From contig JAQIIU010000003.1 of NCBI GenBank assembly GCA_036946625.1, forward strand, positions 2,307,001 to 2,371,000: a stretch of 64,000 nt of DNA, read 5' to 3'. Under the pieces are notes generated by a model, which saw only the letters and a program-made list of their open reading frames with translations, searched no databases and had not been told where the DNA came from. This DNA comes from Methylorubrum populi (GTDB lineage Bacteria > Pseudomonadota > Alphaproteobacteria > Rhizobiales > Beijerinckiaceae). Positions within the stretch are counted from its first letter, which is position 1. Every line of letters starts with the position of its first letter. Of this stretch, positions 43,423 through 51,055 are shown one piece after another. A program made the translations under genes and the position numbers.

Positions 43423-44847
43423 TCAGGCCGGGATCCGATCCCGCAGCCGCGCCAGCGCCTCGTCGCGGCCGAGCACCGCCATCACGTCGAAGACCGGCGG
43501 CGAGGTGGCGCGGCCGGTCAGCGCCGCCCGGAGCGGCTGGGCGACCTGACCGAGCTTCACGCCCTCGCTCTCGGCGAAACCGCGCACGGCGGCCTCCGTC
43601 GCCGCCGCGCTCCACGCCGGCAGGGCCTCCAGCGCCGACAGAAGGGCGCGCAGCCGCTGGGGCGCCTCGCCCGCGAGCAGGCTCTCGGCCTTGACGTCGA
43701 GAGCCAGGGGACGCGGGGCGTAGAGGTAGTAGGCGCTGTCGAGGAGTTCGACGAGGGTCTTGGCGCGCTCCTTCAGGCCGGGCATCGCCGCCATGAGCTT
43801 GTCCCGCAGGGCCGGCGTCAGCGCGGTCGGCAAGCCGCGCTCGGGGCCGCGGGCCGGCAGGATCCGCTCGATCGCGTCCACCAGCACCGAATCGGCGCTG
43901 CCGCGGATGTAGAGCCCGTTGAGGCTCTCCAGCTTGGTGAAATCGAACCGCGCCGCCGAGCGGCCGATCGCCTTCAGGTCGAAGGCCGCGACCATCTCCT
44001 CGGCCGAGAACACCTCCTGATCGCCGTGGCTCCAGCCGAGGCGCACGAGGTAGTTGCGCAAAGCGGCCGGCAGGTAGCCGCGGTCGCGGTACTCCTCGAC
44101 CCCGAGGGCGCCGTGGCGCTTCGACAGCTTGGCGCCGTCCGCCCCGTGGATGAGCGGGATGTGCGCCATGGCCGGCACGTCCCAGTCCAGCGCCCGGTAG
44201 ATCTGGCTCTGGCGGGCGGCGTTGGTGAGATGGTCGTCGCCGCGGATCACCTGCGTCACGCCCATGTCGTGGTCGTCCACCACGACGGCGAGCATGTAGG
44301 TCGGCGTGCCGTCGGAGCGCAGCAGCACGAGGTCGTCGAGGTCGCGGTTGGCCCAGGTGACGCGACCCTGCACCGCGTCCTCGACCACGGTCTCGCCCTC
44401 GGTCGGGGCGCGCAGGCGGATCGCCGGCTTGACGCCCGCCGGCGCCTGCGACGGGTCGCGGTCGCGCCAGCGGCCGTCGTAGCGCGGGGCGCGGCCCTCG
44501 GCGCGGGCTCTCTCGCGCATCTGCGCCAGCTCCTCGGCGCTGGCGTAGCAGCGGTAGGCGTTGCCCGACGCGAGCAGGCTCTCGGCCACCGCCCGGTGCC
44601 GCTCGGCGCGGGCGAACTGGTAGATCACCTCCCCGTCCCAATCGAGGCCGAGCCAGCGCATCCCGTCGAGGATCGCGTCGATGGCGCCTTGCGTCGAGCG
44701 CTCGCGGTCGGTGTCCTCGATGCGCAGCAGCATCCGGCCGCCGAAGCGGCGGGCGTAGAGCCAGTTGAACAACGCCGTGCGTGCCCCCCCGATATGCAGG
44801 AAGCCCGTGGGCGAGGGCGCGAAGCGCGTGACGACCGGTGACGACAT
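43423..44847 (-). CDS. gltX: Glutamyl-tRNA synthetase
   Basis: The 474-residue class I synthetase starts SSPVVTRFAPSPTGFLHIGG with the HIGH-type motif and ARTALFNWLYARRFGGRMLL. RIEDTDRERST follows, and the KMSKS-type motif is DGAKLSKRHGALGVEEYRDR. The anticodon-binding C-terminus is complete. Alphaproteobacteria often have two GltX copies, one of which also charges tRNA-Gln; only this one is in the window. It is divergent from comEC with about 110 bases in between. Confidence 0.96.
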   Translation of the reverse strand: MSSPVVTRFAPSPTGFLHIGGARTALFNWLYARRFGGRMLLRIEDTDRERSTQGAIDAILDGMRWLGLDWDGEVIYQFARAERHRAVAESLLASGNAYRCYASAEELAQMRERARAEGRAPRYDGRWRDRDPSQAPAGVKPAIRLRAPTEGETVVEDAVQGRVTWANRDLDDLVLLRSDGTPTYMLAVVVDDHDMGVTQVIRGDDHLTNAARQSQIYRALDWDVPAMAHIPLIHGADGAKLSKRHGALGVEEYRDRGYLPAALRNYLVRLGWSHGDQEVFSAEEMVAAFDLKAIGRSAARFDFTKLESLNGLYIRGSADSVLVDAIERILPARGPERGLPTALTPALRDKLMAAMPGLKERAKTLVELLDSAYYLYAPRPLALDVKAESLLAGEAPQRLRALLSALEALPAWSAAATEAAVRGFAESEGVKLGQVAQPLRAALTGRATSPPVFDVMAVLGRDEALARLRDRIPA

Positions 44848-44959
44848 CGGGCTCTGGGGAGGCTTCTTTTGAAAAAGTGCGGGACGGCGCGAGGGCGGCC
44901 GCGGCCGGTCTCGGCGGGCGTGTAGCACGCGGGAGCGGATGCGTTAAGAATCCGTCACG

Positions 44960-47263
44960 ATGGCCCGCCGCGCGGGCATCGCGACGGCGAGGGCCATAGG
45001 GGCGATGACGGAGGGCGGCGGCAGGGTGGCGCGCGGGGCCGTTCCGGCCCTCCGCGCCGGCCGTCTCCCGGCACCGTCGCGGCTCGGGCCGATCGTGCTC
45101 GGCGGCCTGCGCGCCGGCCTGTCCCGCGAGGCCGAGCGGCGGCGGCTGTTTCCCTGGCTCACCGTGGCGTTCGGGGCCGGCATCCTCGTCTTCTTCACGG
45201 CGACCGACGGCGAGCCGGCCCTCGCCGCGCCCCTGGTCGCGGCGGCTCTGAGCCTCGCCGTGACCCCGTTTCTTCGGACGCGCCCCGTGGCGCTCGCCCT
45301 GGCGCTCGGCCTCACGGCCGTCTTCCTCGGCTTCGCCGCCGGGGTCTGGCGCGTGGCGTCGGTGGCGGGGCCGGTGCTGGAGCGGGTCACGATCGCGCCG
45401 CTCGTCGGCTTGGTGGAGGGGCTCGACGAGCGGGAGGGCGGCGCCCGCCTGATCGTGCGCGTCGAGCGCTTCGGCGATCTCGATGGGGCGCGCCGTCCGC
45501 GCCGGGTCCGGGTCTCCTACCGGGCGGCGCAGGCCGTGCAGCCGGGCGATGCCATCCGCGCCACAGCCCGCCTGCTGCCGCCGCCGGAGGCGGTGCGGCC
45601 GGGCGGTTACGACTTCGCCCGGGACGCCTACTTCCGCGGCATCGGCGCGGTGGGCTCGCTGGTCGGCAAGGTCGAGGTCCGGCCGCCGTCCGAACCGCTG
45701 CCCCTCTCGCTCCGCCTCGCCGCCGCGATCGATCGGGCGCGCAACGCGCTCACCCGACGGATCACCGACGCGATCGGCGGGCAGGCCGGGGCCGTCGCCG
45801 CGGCCCTCGTGACGGGAAAGCGCGGGCTGATCGCCGACGAGACCAACGAGATCCTGCGGGCGGCGGGGATCTATCACGTCGTTTCGATCTCCGGGCTGCA
45901 CATGGTGCTGGCGGCCGGCGTGGTGTTCTGGCTGGTGCGGGCCGGGCTCGCCCTGGTGCCGATCCTGGCGCTGGCTTGGCCGATCAAGAAGATCGCGGCC
46001 GGCGCGGCGATGCTGGGCGTGACCGCCTACTGCGTCTTCTCGGGCTGGGATGTCGCCGCCGGGCGATCGCTGATCATGACGCTGGTGATGCTCGGCGCGA
46101 TCCTCGTCGACCGGCCGGCGCTGAGCATGCGCAACCTCGCCCTCGCCGCGATCCTGGCGCTCGCCCGCGAGCCGGAGGCGCTGCTGGGGCCGAGCTTCCA
46201 GATGTCGTTCGGCGCGGTGGCCGGCCTGATCGCCTGCGCACCGCTTCTCGACGGGCGGCTCCTTCGCACGTCCGGCCGCGCGCGGATCGCCCGGGCCGCC
46301 TCGTGGATGGTCACGGCGGTGGTGGGCACGCTGGCCACGACCCTCGTCGCGCAGGTCGCCACCGCGCCGTTCGCGACCTTCCACTTCCAGACCGTGCAGC
46401 CCTTCGGCCTCGTCGGCAACGCGCTGACCCTGCCGCTCGTCTCGCTCGCGGTGATGCCCGCGGCGGTGCTGGGGATGCTGGCCTACCCCTTCGCCCTCGA
46501 TCGCCCGGTCTGGTGGCTGATGGGCTTGGCGGTCCGCGGCATGCTCGACATCTCGGGTTGGATCGCCGGGTTCGGGCAGGCGAACGTGACCCTGCCCGCC
46601 TTCGGGCCGGGTGCGCTGGCGCTGCTCACCGCGGCTCTTTTGATGGCGACCCTGCCGGTTTCGCGGCTGCGCCTCGTCGCCCTGTTGCCGGCAGGTCTCG
46701 GCGTCGCGCTCGCCGCCGCACCGACCCGCTACGACATCTACATCGACCGCGACGGGGCCGGTGCGGCGGTGCGCGCCCGCGACGGCCGGCTGGCGGTGCT
46801 CGGGCGTCCGCCCGGCTTCGTCCTGGAGCAATGGCTGAAGGCCGATGGCGACGGGCGGCGACCGGAGACCGCAAGCGCGTCGGCCGGACCGCGCTGCGAC
46901 CGTCTCGGCTGCACCCTCACGGCGATCGACGGACGGGCGGTCGCCCTGGTCACCGACGCCCGCGCCTTCGCCGAGGATTGCGCCCGGGCCGACATCCTGA
47001 TCAGCCGCCTGCGCGCCCCGACGGGCTGCGCCGCGCCGGTGATCGCCGACCGCACCTTCCTCGCGGCGCGCGGAGCCACCGCAATCCGCCTCGGCGGGGC
47101 CGGACCGGAGATCGTCACCGCCCGCGATGCCGGGCGATCGAAGCCGTGGCAGATCGAGGCCCGCACCGGGCTGCCGACGCCGGCCGCCCTGCCGGAATCC
47201 GGCTCCGGGCAAGGGACGAGCGCGGCGGACCCTTCCGACCCGCCACCCGAATCCCCTCAGTAG
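44960..47263 (+). CDS. ComEC/Rec2 family competence membrane protein
   Basis: This 767-residue polytopic membrane protein has an N-terminal DUF4131-like part (VTPFLRTRPVALALALGLTA), a soluble domain (RLIVRVERFGDLDGARRPRR and onward) and the ComEC core. The core has the typical AAALVTGKRGLIADETNEIL, RAAGIYHVVSISGLHMVLAA and MSFGAVAGLIACAP. ComEC forms the channel for DNA uptake. The C-terminal part (about residues 590-767) lacks the HxHxDH metallo-beta-lactamase motif of Bacillus-type ComEC and seems a degenerate remainder. The 3' end overlaps lexA by seven bases in convergent orientation. Confidence 0.88.
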   Translation: MARRAGIATARAIGAMTEGGGRVARGAVPALRAGRLPAPSRLGPIVLGGLRAGLSREAERRRLFPWLTVAFGAGILVFFTATDGEPALAAPLVAAALSLAVTPFLRTRPVALALALGLTAVFLGFAAGVWRVASVAGPVLERVTIAPLVGLVEGLDEREGGARLIVRVERFGDLDGARRPRRVRVSYRAAQAVQPGDAIRATARLLPPPEAVRPGGYDFARDAYFRGIGAVGSLVGKVEVRPPSEPLPLSLRLAAAIDRARNALTRRITDAIGGQAGAVAAALVTGKRGLIADETNEILRAAGIYHVVSISGLHMVLAAGVVFWLVRAGLALVPILALAWPIKKIAAGAAMLGVTAYCVFSGWDVAAGRSLIMTLVMLGAILVDRPALSMRNLALAAILALAREPEALLGPSFQMSFGAVAGLIACAPLLDGRLLRTSGRARIARAASWMVTAVVGTLATTLVAQVATAPFATFHFQTVQPFGLVGNALTLPLVSLAVMPAAVLGMLAYPFALDRPVWWLMGLAVRGMLDISGWIAGFGQANVTLPAFGPGALALLTAALLMATLPVSRLRLVALLPAGLGVALAAAPTRYDIYIDRDGAGAAVRARDGRLAVLGRPPGFVLEQWLKADGDGRRPETASASAGPRCDRLGCTLTAIDGRAVALVTDARAFAEDCARADILISRLRAPTGCAAPVIADRTFLAARGATAIRLGGAGPEIVTARDAGRSKPWQIEARTGLPTPAALPESGSGQGTSAADPSDPPPESPQ

Positions 47264-47982
47264 CGGCGCACGAGGCTGACGAGCTTGCCCTGGATGCGCA
47301 CCCGGTCGGGCCCGAGCACGCGGGTCTCGTAGGCCGGGTTGGCCGCCTCCAGCGCGATCGAGGAGCCGCGGCGGCGCAGGCGCTTCAGGGTCGCCTCCTC
47401 GTCGTCGATCAGCGCGACGATGATGTCGCCGTTATTGGCCGTATCCTGCTTGTGGATCACCACGAGATCGCCGTCGAGGATGCCCGCCTCGACCATCGAA
47501 TCGCCGCGCACTTCGAGCGCGTAGTGCTCGCCGCCCGACAGGAAGTCCGGCGACATCGAGATGGAGTGGCTCTGGCTCTCGATCGCGGAGATCGGCGTAC
47601 CGGCGGCGATCCGGCCCATCACCGGCACCATCACCGATTGCCCGCTCCCGTCATGAGCCTGGAGCATCGGCGGCTTCGGGGCGGGCGGCTTTCCGGACAG
47701 GCCGCCCTCGACCACGCTCGGGGTGAAGCGGCGCGGCTCGGATGCCGATGCGGGCTTCGCGGCGGGCGCGTCGGGCATGCGCAGGATCTCGATCGCCCGC
47801 GCCCGGTTCGGCAGACGGCGCAGGAAGCCGCGCTCCTCCAGCGCCATGATCAGGCGATGGATACCGGATTTGGACTTGAGATCGAGCGCGTCCTTCATCT
47901 CGTCGAACGACGGCGGGACGCCGCTCTCCTGCATCCTCTGCTGAATGAACCGGAGCAGTTCGAGTTGCTTGCGAGTCAGCAT
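47257..47982 (-). CDS. lexA: LexA repressor
   Basis: The product has 241 residues. The N-terminal winged helix (MLTRKQLELLRFIQQRMQES; PPSFDEMKDALDLKSKSGIH) binds SOS boxes. A linker of about 45 residues leads to the S24 domain, with cleavage site Ala127-Gly128 in MGRIAAGTPISA, catalytic Ser162 in LEVRGDSMVEAGI and Lys200 in DDEEATLKRLRRR. RecA-stimulated self-cleavage induces DNA repair genes. A perfect alphaproteobacterial SOS box lies 73 bases upstream, so lexA is autoregulated. It is convergent with comEC. Confidence 0.96.
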   Translation of the reverse strand: MLTRKQLELLRFIQQRMQESGVPPSFDEMKDALDLKSKSGIHRLIMALEERGFLRRLPNRARAIEILRMPDAPAAKPASASEPRRFTPSVVEGGLSGKPPAPKPPMLQAHDGSGQSVMVPVMGRIAAGTPISAIESQSHSISMSPDFLSGGEHYALEVRGDSMVEAGILDGDLVVIHKQDTANNGDIIVALIDDEEATLKRLRRRGSSIALEAANPAYETRVLGPDRVRIQGKLVSLVRRY

Positions 47983-48291
47983 GCGGCACCTGCGATCGCC
48001 CGCGGGCCGGGGGCCCCGCAGAATCGTTAGAAACAAAACACGAACAGCCTAGACGTTCCTCACCTGTTCCGCAAGACGAGCGCAGTGGGTGGTTTTTGGT
48101 GGGGCGGTTTTCGAAAATTGGCGGCGGCTTGTCATCGCTAATTGGCGAGGGAAGCCGAGATACCGTAATTATCGCCGCCACCTTGAAACGTCTGTGCCGC
48201 GAGGCGTGCTTCGCGCCCATGATGCTGTTCGATGACCATCGTGCGCGCTCACCAGCATGCGGCGGGCGCGAAAAAAGGGGGTCTGGAAAAC
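47983..48291. other. Gene-free gap upstream of lexA
   Basis: About 310 bases hold the lexA promoter with its SOS box and, on the far side, the 3' end of an acetyltransferase gene. AT-richer stretches (GAATCGTTAGAAACAAAACA near 48021-48040 and GGTTTTCGAAAATTGG near 48106-48121) are candidate promoter parts. No gene or repeat family is visible between 48080 and 48290. Confidence 0.5.
48055..48069. promoter_or_regulatory. SOS box (LexA site) upstream of lexA
   Basis: GTTC at 48055-48058, seven bases (CTCACCT) and GTTC at 48066-48069 match the alphaproteobacterial LexA operator GTTC-N7-GTTC exactly. It lies 73-87 bases upstream of the lexA start codon. A GAAC eleven bases to its left (48042-48045) could extend the site. 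Confidence 0.88.
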
Positions 48292-48849
48292 CTAGAGCTG
48301 CTTCACCTCCTTCGCCGGATTCCCCACCACCACGGCCCCCGCCGGCACGTCGCGGGTCACCACGGCCCCTGCGCCGATCACCGCCCCGTCGCCGACCGTG
48401 ATGCCGGGAAGCAGGATCGCACCGCCGCCGATCCAGACGTCGTCGCCGATGGTGACGGGACGGGCCGATTCCCAGAACGCGGCGCGCTGGGCCCGGTCGA
48501 GGGGATGCTCGGCGGTGTAGATCTGCACCGCCGGAGCGATCTGCGCCCGGTGGCCGATGGTGATCGGGGCGCAGTCGAGGAAGACGCAGTTGAAGTTGCA
48601 GAAGAAGTCGTCGCCGACCGCGATGTTGCCGCCGTAGTCGCAGGCGAAGCCCGGGCAGATCGTCGGGTTGCGCCCGGCCGAGCCGAGCAGTTCACGGATC
48701 ACCGCCTCGCGGCCGGCCGCGTCCTCCGGCTCCATCGCGTCGAGCCGCAGCAGCCGCCGCTTGGCGGCGTTGCGGAGCCGGACCAATTCGGGATCGTCGC
48801 CGCGATAGGGCTTGCCGGCGAGCATCCGCTCGCGCGCGGTCTCGGTCAT
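48292..48849 (-). CDS. Sugar O-acetyltransferase of the LacA/NodL/Maa type
   Basis: The product has 185 residues. The N-terminal helical cap (MTETARERMLAGKPYRGDDP; LRNAAKRRLLRLDA) is followed by left-handed beta-helix hexapeptide turns (GNIAVGDDFFCNFNCVFLDC; APITIGHRAQIAPAVQIYTA with the active-site His in TAEHPLD; IGDDVWIGGGAILLPGITVG). It transfers acetyl groups from acetyl-CoA to a sugar such as maltose, galactoside or a Nod-factor-like oligosaccharide. No neighbour shows which sugar. A metallopeptidase gene lies 28 bases upstream on the same strand. Confidence 0.9.
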   Translation of the reverse strand: MTETARERMLAGKPYRGDDPELVRLRNAAKRRLLRLDAMEPEDAAGREAVIRELLGSAGRNPTICPGFACDYGGNIAVGDDFFCNFNCVFLDCAPITIGHRAQIAPAVQIYTAEHPLDRAQRAAFWESARPVTIGDDVWIGGGAILLPGITVGDGAVIGAGAVVTRDVPAGAVVVGNPAKEVKQL

Positions 48850-48877
48850 GGGTGCCTTTCCGAGAATCCGAAGAGAA

Positions 48878-49789
48878 TCAGCCGCGGCTGGCGCGGAAGG
48901 TGTCGCAGGACTTGGTCTGGCCGCTCTTGTAGCCGGTCATGAACCAGCGCATGCGCTGCTCGGAGGAGCCGTGGGTGAAGGAATCCGGCACGGCGTAGCC
49001 TTGCGACTGCTCCTGCAGCTTGTCGTCGCCGATGGCGCTGGCGGCGTTGAGCGCCTCTTGGATGTCGCTCTGGTCGAGCGAATTCCAGCGGTCGTTGGAG
49101 TTCTTGGCCCAGACGCCGGCGAGGCAGTCGGCCATCAGCTCGACCCGCACGGAGAGCTGGTTCGCCTCGGTCTTGCCGCTCGCGTTCTGCTGGCGGCTCT
49201 GCACCTTGCCGAGGATGCCGAGCACGTCCTGCACGTGGTGGCCGACCTCGTGGGCGATGACGTAGGCGTAGGCGAAATCCCCCTTCACGCCGAACTTCGT
49301 CTGCATCTCCTTGAAGAAGCCCGTGTCGAGATAGACCTTCTTGTCGAGGGGGCAGTAGAACGGGCCCATCGCCGCCTGGGCCATGCCGCAGCCCGAGCGG
49401 GTGCCCCCCTGGTAGAGCACCATCGTGGTCGGCGTGTATTGCCGCCCGGTCTGGTTCGGCAGGACCTCCTTCCAGACATCCTCGGTATTGCCCAGAATCT
49501 TCGAGGCGAACTGGCCGGTGCGGTCGGTCGGGGCCTCGCGGCGCCGGGCCTGGGTCTCGGGATCGGCCCGTTCCTCGCGCTGGCTGCCGCCGCCGGCCAT
49601 CTGCTGGGCGCCGCCGATCAGGATCGCCGGATTGATGCCGGTGACCCAGGAGATCAGCAGAAGCACGACGATGGTGCCGATGCCGAGGCCGCCCGCGCCA
49701 CCGCCGGGGAAGCCGAAGCCGCCCCCGCCTCCGCCCTCGCCGCGCCGGTCCTCGACATTCTCCGAGGCGCGAAAATCGTCCCAGCGCAT
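48878..49789 (-). CDS. Neutral zinc metallopeptidase (YpfJ/KPN_02809 family)
   Basis: The product has 303 residues. A Gly-rich N-terminus (GGGGGFGFPGGGAGGLGIGT) leads into one membrane helix (GIGTIVVLLLISWVTGI). The metallopeptidase domain has SGCGMAQAAMGPFYCPLDKK, VYLDTGFFKEMQ and the zinc motif VIAHEVGHHVQDVLGI. A later Glu-containing helix (VRVELMADCLAGVWA) gives the third ligand. The C-terminal QSQGYAVPDSFTHGSSEQRM is a family hallmark. The substrate is unknown. The start MRWDDFRASENVEDRRG is the conserved family N-terminus. Confidence 0.92.
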   Translation of the reverse strand: MRWDDFRASENVEDRRGEGGGGGGFGFPGGGAGGLGIGTIVVLLLISWVTGINPAILIGGAQQMAGGGSQREERADPETQARRREAPTDRTGQFASKILGNTEDVWKEVLPNQTGRQYTPTTMVLYQGGTRSGCGMAQAAMGPFYCPLDKKVYLDTGFFKEMQTKFGVKGDFAYAYVIAHEVGHHVQDVLGILGKVQSRQQNASGKTEANQLSVRVELMADCLAGVWAKNSNDRWNSLDQSDIQEALNAASAIGDDKLQEQSQGYAVPDSFTHGSSEQRMRWFMTGYKSGQTKSCDTFRASRG

Positions 49790-49908
49790 ACCGTCTCCCG
49801 CCGCCGCGTCTTGCCCGGCCCTCATGGCCCGGCCTCATGGGAAGTCCGGGACCCGGTGTGTAGAATGACCGTGCGGAGGCTACGGTTCCGCTTCGGCCGA
49901 GCCTCGCC

Positions 49909-50847
49909 CTACTTGGCCCCGGCGCTCCCGTCGAGGGCCGCCTTCAACATCCGGAAGTCGCGCCAGGCGAGGCGCTTCTGCACCGGCTGGCGCAGCAGGT
50001 AGGCCGGATGCAGGGTGGCGAGCGCGCGGATCTCGCGGCCGTCGCGCAAGGTGTAGGGGTAGAAGCGCCCGCGCGCCTTGAGGATGCCGTCCTTGGTGCC
50101 GGTCAGCGTCTGCGTCGCGGGCGCGCCGAGGCAGACGAGGATGTCGGGACTGGCGAGTTCGATCTGGCGCTCGACGAACGGGCGGCAGATCGCGATCTCC
50201 TGCGGGGTCGGGTTGCGGTTGCCCGGCGGGCGCCAGGGCACGACGTTGGAGACGTAAGCCGTCGTCCGGTCGAGCCCGATCGCCGCCATCATCCGGTCGA
50301 GGAGCTGGCCCGAGCGGCCCCTGAACGGCTTGCCGATCCGGTCCTCGTCGGCACCCGGCGCCTCGCCGACGAACATCACCCGCGCCTCCGGGTTGCCGTC
50401 GGCGAAGACGAGGTTCTTGGCCGTGAAGCGCAAGGAGCAGCCCTCGAAGCCGCGCAGCAGCGCCTCCAGTTCGTCGAGGGTGTTCATCTGCGCGGCACGC
50501 GCCCGGGCGTCGTCCGCCGCCTCGCCCGGCTTGGCGGAGGCCGCGTTGCCGTAGGTGCGGGGCGGCTCGCGCGGGGGCGTGCCGCGGCTCGGCCATTCGC
50601 GCCGGACGTCCGGCGGAGCGCCCCCGGACGCGTCCGGACGCGGCGGCTCGCGGCGCGGCGGTTCCGGCCGGGGCCGCGCCTCGGCGCGAGGGGCGGGGAC
50701 CGACGCGGCGGCGTCCGCCTCGGCGAAGCGATCGTGGGGACGCTCGTCGAGCGCGGCATCGACGCCCGCCTCGACATGGAAGTCGAGGAAGGCGATCAGG
50801 TCGGCCCGGGCGTCGGTCTCCGCGTCGTCGGCGATCATGTCTTCCAT
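49909..50847 (-). CDS. Uracil-DNA glycosylase, family 4-like
   Basis: The product has 312 residues. An N-terminal extension of about 120 residues, rich in Pro, Arg and Asp, precedes the catalytic domain. The domain has VMFVGEAPGADEDRIGKPFR, GRSGQLLDRMMAAIGL, AYVSNVVPWRPPGNRNPTPQ and LATLHPAYLLRQ. It excises uracil from DNA. Family 4 enzymes hold an Fe-S cluster with four Cys. Here GFEGCSLRFTAKN, IAICRPFVE and ILVCLGAPA supply three, and Phe stands where the first Cys of C-x2-C would be. Whether the cluster is kept is uncertain. It is divergent from the ETF-QO gene. Confidence 0.88.
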   Translation of the reverse strand: MEDMIADDAETDARADLIAFLDFHVEAGVDAALDERPHDRFAEADAAASVPAPRAEARPRPEPPRREPPRPDASGGAPPDVRREWPSRGTPPREPPRTYGNAASAKPGEAADDARARAAQMNTLDELEALLRGFEGCSLRFTAKNLVFADGNPEARVMFVGEAPGADEDRIGKPFRGRSGQLLDRMMAAIGLDRTTAYVSNVVPWRPPGNRNPTPQEIAICRPFVERQIELASPDILVCLGAPATQTLTGTKDGILKARGRFYPYTLRDGREIRALATLHPAYLLRQPVQKRLAWRDFRMLKAALDGSAGAK

Positions 50848-51055
50848 GGGACGTGCATGTGGCGTGTCACCGCGCTGTGGACAACGGTCCCGCAGGCGGC
50901 ACGGTTCTTCGCACGAATCGCGGGTTTGCGCGCGCTTTCACTACCCTGGCGGGCTTGCCTTCCTACCTTGGAATCGCTTGAGAGACATCTTGACCGTGAA
51001 ACGGGCCGGATCGGTGTGAAATCCACCGACGGGAACGGCCGCAGGAGGAACGAGG

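Noticed and set aside
43355..47212. Very long minus-strand open frame (over 1200 codons) opposite gltX and comEC
   Set aside because: It is a GC-rich shadow. It runs through gltX in a different frame and antisense to comEC, with repetitive Arg/Ala/Gly composition and no domain.
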